A stretch of DNA of 64,000 nucleotides from Gimesia fumaroli. Its GTDB lineage: Bacteria; Planctomycetota; Planctomycetia; Planctomycetales; Planctomycetaceae. Shown here one piece after another: positions 28,477 to 36,020 of the stretch; the stretch's first letter is position 1; every line of letters begins with the position of its first letter. The DNA lies in NCBI RefSeq assembly GCF_007754425.1, contig NZ_CP037452.1, positions 434,001-498,000 of the forward strand, in the 5' to 3' direction. Made by a program: the position numbers and the translations under genes. The notes under the pieces were generated by a model that saw only the letters and a list, made by a program, of their open reading frames with translations, was not told the DNA's origin and did not search any database.

Positions 28477-29495
28477 AAACGCAAGAGCTTATAAATACGG
28501 CGAGAACACTGGTCGCCAACGACAAGGGCTTTCTGGCAATAGATGAAAGCACTCCTACCTGCAAAAAACGATTTGCCAAGTTGGGAATACCCCAGAACGA
28601 AGAAACCCGGTACATCTACCGGGAGATGATTGTGAGTACGCCTGGTCTCAGTGAGAGCATCAGTGGGGCGATTCTCTATGATGAGACAATCCGCCAGCAG
28701 AAGAGTGATGGTGGTTCCTTTGTGAAAGCCCTCACCGATGTGGGGATTATTCCTGGTATCAAGGTCGATACTGGTGCAAAAGCGATGGCCGGTCATCCCG
28801 GAGAGAAAATCACTGAAGGTCTTGATGGACTACGCGGTCGTCTTGCTGAATACGTCCAGATGGGAGCCCGTTTTGCCAAATGGCGCGCGGTGATTACGAT
28901 TGGCGATAGTATCCCCAGCCGGGGTTGTATTGAGGCCAACGCGCAAGCGTTGGCGCGGTATGCCGCGTTGAGCCAGGAAGCCGGGTTGGTCCCCATTGTC
29001 GAACCGGAAGTACTTATGGATGGCGACCATACCCTTGAACATTGCTGCGAGGTTACCGAGGAAACGTTGCGAATGGTCTTCGACCAACTTTACAGGCAAC
29101 GCGTGATGCTGGAAGGTATCATCCTGAAACCGAATATGGTGCTTCCGGGATTGACGTGCCCTCAGCAGAACTCGGTCGAAGAAGTAGCCGCTGTCACGGT
29201 GGCGTGTTTCTCACGTGCCGTCCCCGCTGCGGTTCCGGGAGTGGCATTCTTGTCCGGTGGTCAATCCAGCGAACTGGCTTCGGCGCGTTTGAATGCCATG
29301 AACATCAAATTCAAATCGCAAGTCCCCTGGGAACTGTCATTTTCGTTTGCCCGTGCAATTCAGCAACCGGCAATGGGAATCTGGGGAGGTGATTCTACTA
29401 ACAATGTGGCGGCACAGGACGCTCTCTATCATCGCGCCAAATGCAACCGGGATGCACGCCGTGGAGAATACAATGCCGTGATAGATGGTACATGA
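28473..29495 (+). CDS. Class I fructose-bisphosphate aldolase
   Basis: 340 residues, matching the eukaryote-type class I family found scattered in bacteria. Evidence is [67 protein letters not shown] (Schiff-base lysine) and [15 protein letters not shown]. It needs no metal, unlike class II enzymes. It should interconvert fructose-1,6-bisphosphate and trioses, feeding hexose phosphate to phosphoketolase. The ATGA overlap with xfp means coupled translation. Confidence 0.93.
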   Translation: MKTQELINTARTLVANDKGFLAIDESTPTCKKRFAKLGIPQNEETRYIYREMIVSTPGLSESISGAILYDETIRQQKSDGGSFVKALTDVGIIPGIKVDTGAKAMAGHPGEKITEGLDGLRGRLAEYVQMGARFAKWRAVITIGDSIPSRGCIEANAQALARYAALSQEAGLVPIVEPEVLMDGDHTLEHCCEVTEETLRMVFDQLYRQRVMLEGIILKPNMVLPGLTCPQQNSVEEVAAVTVACFSRAVPAAVPGVAFLSGGQSSELASARLNAMNIKFKSQVPWELSFSFARAIQQPAMGIWGGDSTNNVAAQDALYHRAKCNRDARRGEYNAVIDGT

Positions 29496-29563
29496 GCATG
29501 ATAGCAAGTATCCCTCATTTCACGCACGTTGCGGTATCGTTGAGCCAGAAAGAGTACACCACT

Positions 29564-29767
29564 ATGAAACCAAGTGTCGACCTAACCAAGTCTCATGAAT
29601 CGAAGTCCAATGTAAAGGACGATTTGAATTCCCTACCTTTTATGGAACTGGAGAAACAAATGGATGTGTCGCAGGACGGCCTCAGTCAAGCTGAGACGCA
29701 GCAGATCGTAAGCAACACCCTGAACGATTCTAGTCTAGGTTTCTGGCAGGCGAAAGAAAGACCATGA
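29564..29767 (+). pseudogene. N-terminal remnant of a second proton-efflux P-type ATPase
   Basis: A 67-residue frame starting at ATG 29564 contains DDLNSLPFMELEKQMD followed by VSQDGLSQAETQQ, which matches the cation-ATPase N-terminal domain of proton pumps (normally continuing RLxxYGxNEI). After that the sequence loses similarity (IVSNTLNDSS...) and stops as ATGA over malQ. The rest of the pump is missing. It is a different paralogue from the intact pump at 22130, whose N-terminus is shorter and differs in sequence. A short independent protein cannot be excluded. Confidence 0.55.
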
Positions 29768-31347
29768 GCGATAGCAGTTATCCAACAAGTTTGTCCCCGT
29801 TCCCTCCGAATTACCGCGCTTCTGGCGTGCTGCTGCATGTCACATCGCTGCCCTCGCCGTACGGTATTGGTGATCTGGGGCCGCAGGCGCGGGCCTGGGT
29901 TGACCGTCTCCAAGAAGCAGGGCAAACTTGGTGGCAGATCTTGCCACTGGGCCCGACAGGGCATGGCAATTCACCGTATCAACCTCTGTCTTCTTTCGCC
30001 GGTAACTGGCTCCTGATCAGCCCAGATGACCTGATCGCGGACGGTCTGTTGCGGGCAAGCGATGTTGCCGGGCACTCCTTCTCAAAATCTACCGTTGACT
30101 ACGATGCAATCATTTCGTTCAAATACCAGTTGCTCGAAACGGTGTGGACCAACTTCAACACCGTGGCCGGATGGGACCTGAAGCTCGCTTTTGAGCAGTT
30201 CTGTAATGAAGAGAAGCATTGGCTGGATGATTACGCTTTGTTCCAGGCACTGCAAGACTTGCATCACGGCGCGTGTTACCTCGAGTGGCCAACTGAACTG
30301 GTCCGACGGGATCCGACCGCCTTGTTTCAGGCTCGGCGAGATCTGGCGAACCAAATCGATCAGGTTCGCTTGGCACAGTTCCTCGTGTTCCGTCAAGCTA
30401 ATTGTCTGAAGAAATATGCCCATACCAGGGGGGGGCGTTTGATCGGCGACCTCCCGTTTTTTGTTTCTCCCGATTCAAGCGACGTGTGGGCTCATCCGGA
30501 ACTATTTCTGCTCGATGAATATTTACGGCCACGCTTCATTGCCGGTGTTCCTCCCGACTACTTCAGCGACCAAGGTCAACTCTGGGGCAACCCCGTTTAT
30601 GACTGGGATGCGATACGTCAGACCGGTTACCGATGGTGCATCGACCGTGTGCGTGTGTTACTGGCTCATGTGGATCTGATTCGACTGGACCATTTTCGTG
30701 GTTTTGCCGCCGCCTGGCACATAGCGGCAGGGGCTTCGACGGCCTTATCGGGCCAATGGGTACCCGGGCCGGGTAGTGAGTTCTTTCATGCGGTCCAGCA
30801 AGACCTCGGCGGTCTACCATTCATTGCGGAGGATCTGGGGATCATCACGCCAGACGTGGGGATCTTCCGCGATCAGTACCACCTGCCTGGAACACGCGTC
30901 CTCCAGTTCGCCTTTGATGGCGAACCTGATAACCCGTACTTGCCTGACAATTATGTTTCGAATACCGTTGTGTATACCGGTACCCATGACAACAACACCA
31001 CGCGCGGGTGGTACGATACACTGTCCGGTGATCAACGACAAAATGTATGTCAATATCTGCAACGTCCTCATGTCGAGGGCAGCGAAGTCACAGCATTATT
31101 GTTACATCTGGCGTGGTCTTCTGTGGCGGCGCTCGCGGTGACTCCTCTGCAGGATTTGCTCAATTTAGGGAGTGATGCCCGGATGAACGTACCTGGTCAC
31201 TCCGAAGGAAATTGGCGATGGCGCTGCACAACAGACATGTTGTCGGGGCCAACCTTCCAATGGTTGCGGGAATTAACGACAATAACAAATCGACTACCCG
31301 TATTTCAATCAACTCCTGAGTCCCCACCAAATTCGGAGGTAATATGA
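29764..31347 (+). CDS. malQ: 4-alpha-glucanotransferase (amylomaltase, GH77)
   Basis: 527 residues. GH77 landmarks are SGVLLHVTSLPSPYGIGDLG, WWQILPLGPTGHGNSPYQPLS, GDLPFFVSPDSSDVWAHPELF, IRLDHFRGF (nucleophile Asp), FIAEDLGIITPDV (acid/base Glu) and THDNNTTRGWY. It rearranges linear maltodextrins, releasing glucose from glycogen fragments, and fits with the debranching enzyme at 41.7 kb. Translation is coupled to the ATPase remnant ahead by ATGA, and the transaldolase remnant follows immediately (its ATG overlaps the malQ stop). Confidence 0.95.
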   Translation: MSDSSYPTSLSPFPPNYRASGVLLHVTSLPSPYGIGDLGPQARAWVDRLQEAGQTWWQILPLGPTGHGNSPYQPLSSFAGNWLLISPDDLIADGLLRASDVAGHSFSKSTVDYDAIISFKYQLLETVWTNFNTVAGWDLKLAFEQFCNEEKHWLDDYALFQALQDLHHGACYLEWPTELVRRDPTALFQARRDLANQIDQVRLAQFLVFRQANCLKKYAHTRGGRLIGDLPFFVSPDSSDVWAHPELFLLDEYLRPRFIAGVPPDYFSDQGQLWGNPVYDWDAIRQTGYRWCIDRVRVLLAHVDLIRLDHFRGFAAAWHIAAGASTALSGQWVPGPGSEFFHAVQQDLGGLPFIAEDLGIITPDVGIFRDQYHLPGTRVLQFAFDGEPDNPYLPDNYVSNTVVYTGTHDNNTTRGWYDTLSGDQRQNVCQYLQRPHVEGSEVTALLLHLAWSSVAALAVTPLQDLLNLGSDARMNVPGHSEGNWRWRCTTDMLSGPTFQWLRELTTITNRLPVFQSTPESPPNSEVI

Positions 31348-31495
31348 TGAAAGCAACTCAAAAACTCCACGATCTGGGACAAAGCCTCTGGCTCGACAAT
31401 ATTACACGCGACTTGCGTACCAGCGAGTGAAGTCCTGGAAGGAACTCATAGAAGAAATTGCTTCCAAGAGCACCACACTTGCGAATACTGATTAA
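31344..31495 (+). pseudogene. tal: Transaldolase remnant with the middle deleted
   Basis: ATG 31344/31347 after GGAGGT begins MKATQKLHDLGQSLWLDNITRDL, quoted here in two parts: residues 1-12 and the diagnostic GQSLWLDNITRDL of transaldolase. The frame ends at once in TGA. Overlapping it in another frame is VKSWKELIEEIASKSTTL, the conserved C-terminal helix of transaldolase, ending at TAA 31493-31495. So about 300 codons between the two ends are gone and the join is out of frame. It was probably a functional member of this operon. Confidence 0.8.
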
Positions 31496-31537
31496 AGAAC
31501 TTCTCCACTTACGACTCAAACCGAAACGGAAAGGAAT

Positions 31538-31820
31538 ATGAATGTAACAAGAACTATCCAATTACTCTCTGAGTGCGGCGTTAAAGAGTCTCAAAGCCCA
31601 CTTTGGGGAGGTCCAGTACTTACATTTTCGGAAGCTTTTCGCCGAAGATCCCACACACGGCGAGCGGATGGTGTCCGAGGCATTGGGCGTCTGTCTCAAC
31701 TATTTGAAGAATCGCATTACTGACGAAACCTTCAATCTCCTCTTGAACTTGGCGGTGGAAACAGGCTTGTGCACACGGATTGACGCCATGTTCTGGCACG
31801 TATACAATCATAATGCATAA
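31538..31820 (+). pseudogene. pgi: Glucose-6-phosphate isomerase remnant (N-terminal, frameshifted)
   Basis: ATG 31538 follows GGAAAGGAAT and gives MNVTRTIQLL. The homologous frame then shifts by one base and reads ALKSLKAHFGEVQYLHF, RKLFAEDPTHGERMVSEALG, CLNYLKNRITDETFNLLLNL and ETGLCTRIDAMF, a clear match to the N-terminal domain of phosphoglucose isomerase. It stops at 31820. The catalytic C-terminal ~450 residues are missing. Lies directly after the tal remnant, an order often seen in tal-pgi operons. Confidence 0.8.
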
Positions 31821-31852
31821 TGTGAGTAAAATAAATCAAAAGGGTGATAATA

Positions 31853-32527
31853 ATGAGCCACTCAAATCAGCAGCCACTCAAATCAGCATAAGACGCGTGT
31901 CATGATTGTGGATGATCACCCCATCGTCAGGGAAGGCTATTCGCGGCTGATTGAGCGGGAAGCTGATCTGGAAGTCTGCTCTGAAGCAGACAGTAAAGTC
32001 AATGCCATCAAACAAATCATGAATGACCCTCCTATCTGATCATTGTTGACATCTCCCTGAAAGACGGCAGTGGCCTGGAACTGATCAAGGATATTAAATT
32101 CCAATTCAAGCAGATTAAAATGCTGACGGTCTCAATGCATGATGAAACACTGTTTGCCGAGCGATCGATTCGTGCGGGCGCTCTGGGATATGTCAATAAA
32201 CAATAGGCCCCTGAGCAATTGATTAAAGCAATTTACCGGGTTCTGGAAGGGAAAGTGTTTCTCAGTTCCACTGTCACAGAGCGTATGATCTGCCGTTCTA
32301 TCGGATCAGACAATTACACAGACCAATCGCCTATCGAAAGTCTTTCAGACCGCGAATTGGAGGTCTTCGAGCTAATTGGCGAAGGAGAAACCACACGCCA
32401 AATCGCTGATAAATTGAACCTGAGCCCCAAGACTGTGGAAACATATCGGGAAAATATCAAACACAAGCTAAATCTGGAAAACGCAACCGCATTGATCCGA
32501 CATGCGATCCAATGGGTTCTGGAATAA
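31853..32527 (+). pseudogene. NarL/FixJ-type response regulator, triply inactivated
   Basis: The receiver (VMIVDDHPIVREGYSRLIE, then IIVDISLKDGSGLELI with its phosphoacceptor Asp, and FAERSIRAGALGYVNKQ) and the LuxR-type DNA-binding domain ([38 protein letters not shown], quoted in parts) are all readable but not in one frame. Three lesions: a 16-base tandem duplication right after the ATG (31856-31871 and 31872-31887), loss of one base near 32034, and TAG at 32204-32206. The DNA-binding half could still be translated from an internal start. The likely partner is the sensor kinase at 36021. Confidence 0.85.
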
Positions 32528-32840
32528 AACTGAACACGCTTCTCTGCCTGACTTTCCATTGTTGAAAACTTCGGCAAGCCCTGTCACAACCAAAATATCA
32601 ATTCAGAATCACTTTGCCACAGGGTTTCTCTCTTTCGTTGAATAATCGATTTATGGCTCTGGTTACTGCATGTACTTTTTTCGCTTCAGATCATTCAAAG
32701 TATGCTGGCACACACCCAATGTTACGGGTGAAGACGAAATCTGGTGCGTGCCAGCATCCGACTTACTCAACCTTTAGGCCTAAAGTCTGACAATTTAAGA
32801 AACATTTTTTCGTAGCACACCTAAAAAAGTGTAGCCAAAA
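32528..32840. other. Convergent intergenic region with a 15-bp inverted repeat
   Basis: No gene seen. Arms at 32702-32716 (ATGCTGGCACACACC) and 32743-32757 (GGTGCGTGCCAGCAT) pair over 15 positions with one G-T wobble, around a 26-base loop. It lies between a plus-strand pseudogene and the minus-strand BON gene. It could be a bidirectional terminator, although a T run is lacking, or a mobile-element end. Confidence 0.5.
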
Positions 32841-33113
32841 TTAAAAATGGTTATTGTAACCGTCTTCAACAACCAAATTATTACTCACGAACTGGACTTC
32901 TTCTAATGACAGAACCTGAGTCTGGGCAACCTGCTTTAAGAAATAGGTAGGAACCTGCCCTTCGAGGCGCACGTCTCTTTGTTCTACTGCAACTCGAATT
33001 TGAGACAAGGCAGCATACCCCGATAATCGTAGAACCCGCCTGATCCGTGCGACGAGTTGATTATCCGGATTGGGAGCCAAAACGATTCTCGTTTCTTTTT
33101 GCAGTTCCACCAT
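32841..33113 (-). CDS. BON-domain protein
   Basis: 90 residues covering a single BON domain: ARIRRVLRLSGYAALSQIRVAVEQRDVRLEGQVPTYF, quoted in essence as the alpha-beta start near 22 and the VRLEGQVP strand near 50, then the helix LKQVAQTQ and a final strand. No signal peptide, so probably cytoplasmic, unlike OsmY. BON domains bind phospholipid or other ligands and recur in stress proteins. It is just downstream of the Hsp20 gene on the same strand (107-base gap). The start ATG 33113 has GGAGAG a few bases upstream. Confidence 0.85.
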   Translation of the reverse strand: MVELQKETRIVLAPNPDNQLVARIRRVLRLSGYAALSQIRVAVEQRDVRLEGQVPTYFLKQVAQTQVLSLEEVQFVSNNLVVEDGYNNHF

Positions 33114-33220
33114 GCTCTCCTTAGTCTTTTATTTTTCATCCAATAACAGAGATAAAAGGGTGTACCACAGACGAACCTCTATGGTACACCACCTTTAATA
33201 CAGCGACTTCCAGATATTCT

Positions 33221-33709
33221 TTAGAATTTGGGTTTCACAGTAATTTTGTGTGGCTTACTCAAATTAGACTTGGGTAAGAGAACCGTCAAAACCCCCTTGT
33301 CACATTCAGCCAAAACTTGATCGCTATCCACTTCACAAGGAAGTGTCATGGATCGAGAAAAACTACCGCTCGTTCGTTCTATCCGATGATAGGTTTTACT
33401 CTTTTCTTCTTTCTCTTCTTTCCGTTCTCCTGTGATCAACAGAGTATTTCCAGTGACTTCGACTTCAATCTCTTCAGGTTGAATACCAGGAACATCCATC
33501 CGAACTTCGATTTCATCATCGGTTTCCGACATATCGAGCAACGCATCAAAAGCTTGAGTTAGACTCCCATCACCGGAAAAACGACTCATTAAATTATCCA
33601 TCTCATTACGAAGCACCCAAAATGGCGCCCGCCCCCCAAACGGACCAGACCTTGCTAATGATTGCTCTGGTCTTGTGGCTGTCCCTCTTACGGCTGGTGT
33701 AGTGGTCAT
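33221..33709 (-). CDS. Hsp20/alpha-crystallin small heat-shock protein
   Basis: 162 residues with the alpha-crystallin domain from about 55 to 155: EIEVRMDVPGIQPEEIEVEV, then TLLITGERKEEKEEK, the RSFSRSMTLP-type strand (SGSFSRSMTLPCEVD) and the terminal GVLTVLLPK. The N-terminal arm has PFGGRAPFWVLRNEMDNL, typical of planctomycete and proteobacterial class A proteins. It is an ATP-independent chaperone that holds unfolding proteins. GGAGGAGAA lies just before the ATG, a strong ribosome site. Probably stress induced. Confidence 0.93.
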   Translation of the reverse strand: MTTTPAVRGTATRPEQSLARSGPFGGRAPFWVLRNEMDNLMSRFSGDGSLTQAFDALLDMSETDDEIEVRMDVPGIQPEEIEVEVTGNTLLITGERKEEKEEKSKTYHRIERTSGSFSRSMTLPCEVDSDQVLAECDKGVLTVLLPKSNLSKPHKITVKPKF

Positions 33710-34026
33710 TGTAATTCTCCTCCTTCAAACTAGTGTAAACCTTCAAGATACAACAAGCTGTTGAATCAACAACAATGACTCTTCGTTTATGCATTCTCTC
33801 CTAATCGACTTAGCCATATCGAGTCTCTTTTAAGTTTGATAGAGCATTCCCATTAAATTCAGATACTTCGTAACAAACCTTGACTGAGTATAAATCAGAG
33901 AATCCGCTAAAAGCCGATGCAGGATTACCCTACTGCTAACCTCAGGAAATTTCCGATAAATCTAATATTCTGCACACTGCTTACCTCTGGCATAAAACCA
34001 GAATCAATCCATCTGCAAGAGACTAC
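33710..34026. promoter_or_regulatory. Upstream region of the Hsp20 gene
   Basis: About 315 bases between the csrA remnant and hsp20, both on the minus strand. It should hold the hsp20 promoter. I see no CIRCE-type inverted repeat (TTAGCACTC-N9-GAGTGCTAA) and no gene. Confidence 0.35.
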
Positions 34027-34241
34027 CTAAAGAATTATCTGTTCCTGCTTGCCGAACTGCAGTGCCAGCAAAGTTTCAGGTTCAACTAAAGTTTCTATTG
34101 GAACCTCATTTCGACGAATCGGTATTTTGCGAGGACATTCTATTCCCAATTTCACTTTTCCTCCCCGTATCCTGACTACCGTCAATACAATATCATCAGC
34201 AATCTGGATCTATTCATTTTTTTTCGTGTTAGAACAAGCAT
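34027..34241 (-). pseudogene. csrA: csrA (carbon storage regulator) remnant
   Basis: ATG 34241 opens with MLVLTRKK, the universal CsrA start. The A8 run that follows puts the remainder one base out of frame, and TAG (34210-34212) interrupts the homologous frame. Beyond it the protein reads IQIADDIVLTVVRIRGGKVK, then LGIECPRKIPIRRNEV, matching CsrA strands 2-5 including the IPIRRNEV RNA-binding end. A stop lies at 34027. CsrA controls glycogen and central carbon genes after transcription, so its presence inside a glycogen/phosphoketolase region makes sense. The copy is dead unless frameshifting and suppression both occur. Confidence 0.75.
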
Positions 34242-34563
34242 GGCCTTCTTTCCCTGATTTGAATGTACGCGACATCTGATTCTGACAACAAAAACGAGCT
34301 AAATATGCCAGTCGTTCCAATATGACGCGATCGAAACAGGACACTCGATGCTGACCACCCAGATCCAAAAAATCTAGTTTGGCAGCCAGAATCACTCGTA
34401 CCAATTCCTCGCGCGTCATCTGATGGATTTGTTCATTCGACAAATCGGCGATGAGGGTATGATCTAATACCTCTTCTTCGGCTGCCCACGACGCTTTATT
34501 CTGAAATCGGGCATTATCCTGAATTTTTTCTGGTAGAGGCCCGCTTCCTCTGGTTTTCATCAT
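34210..34563 (-). CDS. Conserved small hypothetical protein
   Basis: 117 residues from ATG 34563, preceded by AGGA at about eight bases. The central part IHQMTREELVRVILAAKLDF and the end LERLAYLARFCCQNQ are patterns I recall from small planctomycete and proteobacterial hypothetical proteins. The last ~20 residues (SRTFKSGKEGHACSNTKKNE) run into the csrA start and are probably not original. The gene overlaps the csrA remnant by 32 bases. No known function; it keeps company with stress genes. Confidence 0.55.
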   Translation of the reverse strand: MMKTRGSGPLPEKIQDNARFQNKASWAAEEEVLDHTLIADLSNEQIHQMTREELVRVILAAKLDFLDLGGQHRVSCFDRVILERLAYLARFCCQNQMSRTFKSGKEGHACSNTKKNE

Positions 34564-34860
34564 CTTGTTTTCCTGGAAAGAGAGTTTTCATCTGAACCAA
34601 ACCACTGCTCAAAAACATCCCTGTCCGTCATGGTCACAAAATTCGTTCACACTGATCTCCCAGTCAATGTGTCTCCGGCGTGATCCGACTATCACTACAA
34701 AAATGGTCGCTATTGAATTCTAAGATTGTGTTATCTACTCACGAGCAACATCACCACGCTACGTTCGCAAATGAATCTTTTATCGAGTATCACATTACCG
34801 AAGCTGTAGTCTTTCGAAAACTGGAAAATTGACCAATCTTTAATGGGGAAATCCCCTAGA
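34564..34860. other. Intergenic remnant left of the IS5-type element
   Basis: About 300 bases. A short open stretch reading HHHATFANESFIEYHITEA (34748-34804, plus strand) and another on the far side of the insertion sequence (CLFESEDDQFQHSATTEHVN near 35808-35867) look protein-like but match nothing I recognise. They may be pieces of a gene split by the insertion. Confidence 0.3.
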
Positions 34861-35793
34861 GGGCATCTCAAAACCTTTTTAATAGTGTAAATAAACACCC
34901 AAGAATTACAAAGCTTTCGTAGAGGTAATCGTGATATTCCCAGCGCGTGACAATGCGACGATAGTTGTGGAGCCAGGCAATACTGCGTTCCACAATCCAA
35001 CGTCGTTTGAAGCGTGGGAGCTTTCGACCGTCTTGCGTCGGCGGTTTGACTCTCGATTTTCGATGCGGGCAGATCAGATCGATCTTATTTTCCATCAGCC
35101 GTTTGCGCAACGGGTCCGAATCGGCGGCTTTGTCATAAACCAGTCGCTCGGGTTGTCGATTTTGCAATGTGTTTTTTGCAAGAAGCGGCTCGATCAACTT
35201 GACTTCGCTACGGCTGGCCGATTCTGTGTCGATCGCCACAGGTGTCCCGTGACGATCGACGAAGATCATGATTTTAGTGCCTTTGCCACGACGAGTCGGG
35301 CCAACTCTTCTCCCCCCTTTTTTGCCGAGGCAAACGTGCCATCAGCAAAGGTTTCAGAGAAATCAATTTGGCCGGCATCATCCATTCGTTCTAAGATGAT
35401 TTGCCAGGCAGACAAGAGCCGTCCTTCGATCGTCCATTGCTGGAAACGTCGATGGCATGTCGCTTTAGAGGGATACTCTTTTGGTAAATCTTTCCAGCGC
35501 GCTCCTGTCACCAAAATCCAGAGAATGCCTTCCAAGCAATCTCGCGGGTGGGCCTTGGGACGTCCTCCTTTTTGGGAAGGGGGAGTCCAGGGAAACAAAT
35601 TTGCGACTAAAGACCATTGTTTATCGGTCAAAACGACCGGGCGTTCCGTCCTGGACGCTGTTTTTGTGGAAACCCGTTTTCGTTTGGGCCACCAGACCAG
35701 CGTCATATACATGAGAAATTCTCCTTTCAGGAGAACATTACATGCAAACATCACGCCAAACAGTTCACTTTTTTTGACGTTATGAGACAGCTT
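34861..35793 (-). mobile_element. IS5-family (IS427-like) insertion sequence with CTAG target duplication
   Basis: About 933 bases bounded by CTAG at 34857-34860 and again at 35794-35797, consistent with a four-base target duplication. Imperfect terminal inverted repeats start right inside: AGGGCATCTCAAAACC on the left and, on the opposite strand, AAGCTGTCTCATAACG on the right. It contains one two-frame transposase gene. Confidence 0.8.
34868..35754 (-). CDS. IS5-type transposase, two frames joined by -1 frameshifting
   Basis: The upstream frame (35754-35266) has the DUF4096 domain: LTDKQWSLVANLFP, GRPKAHPRDCLEGILWILV and RRFQQWTIEG. The downstream frame (34868-35269) has the DDE end: IMIFVDRHGTPVAI, YDKAADSDPLRKRL and the RRWIVERSIAWLHNYRRI motif with the Glu. 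The frames overlap by ATGA. At 35312-35323 the minus strand holds A6 followed by G6. Slipping back by one there gives the expected continuous protein (RRVGPTRRGKGTKIM). Both frames look intact, so the element may be active. Confidence 0.85.
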
Positions 35794-35940
35794 CTAGTGA
35801 AGTGTCTTTTTGAATCTGAGGATGATCAATTTCAACACAGTGCGACAACGGAGCACGTAAACCACATCGTCAACTCTCAATTTCAAGCTTGACAATGCAC
35901 TAAGTATTATCTGGTCAATCGAGAGTCTCTTCGGCATTTA

Positions 35941-35969
35941 CTTCAACATAGCCAATGGTTATGTTGAAG
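35941..35969. promoter_or_regulatory. Strong hairpin/palindrome upstream of the sensor kinase
   Basis: CTTCAACATAGCC (35941-35953) and GGTTATGTTGAAG (35957-35969) pair over 13 bases with one G-T wobble and a three-base loop. It ends ~50 bases before ATG 36021. It may be an operator or a 5' leader hairpin. An in-frame ATG at 35955 falls inside it, which argues against that start. Confidence 0.55.
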
Positions 35970-36020
35970 AGTACTTTGTGGGGGGCAAAATGCCGTTCGG
36001 GAACCACTTTCAGAAATGAG

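Noticed and set aside
31538-31723. 61-residue stand-alone protein
   Set aside because: Only its first ten residues belong to pgi; the rest is the wrong frame across the pgi remnant.
33710-33860. CIRCE or ROSE-type heat-shock control upstream of hsp20
   Set aside because: No matching inverted repeat, and no U-rich pairing with the ribosome site strong enough to support a thermosensor call by eye.
15154-34212. In-frame TAG codons in three separate genes (transposase, regulator, csrA) as a hint of amber recoding
   Set aside because: The regulator and csrA carry additional frameshifts, and TAG is used as a normal final stop elsewhere (for example at 6286-6288 and 41616-41618). Ordinary decay explains the pattern.
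34931-35785. 284-residue plus-strand frame
   Set aside because: Exact antisense shadow of the IS5-type transposase.
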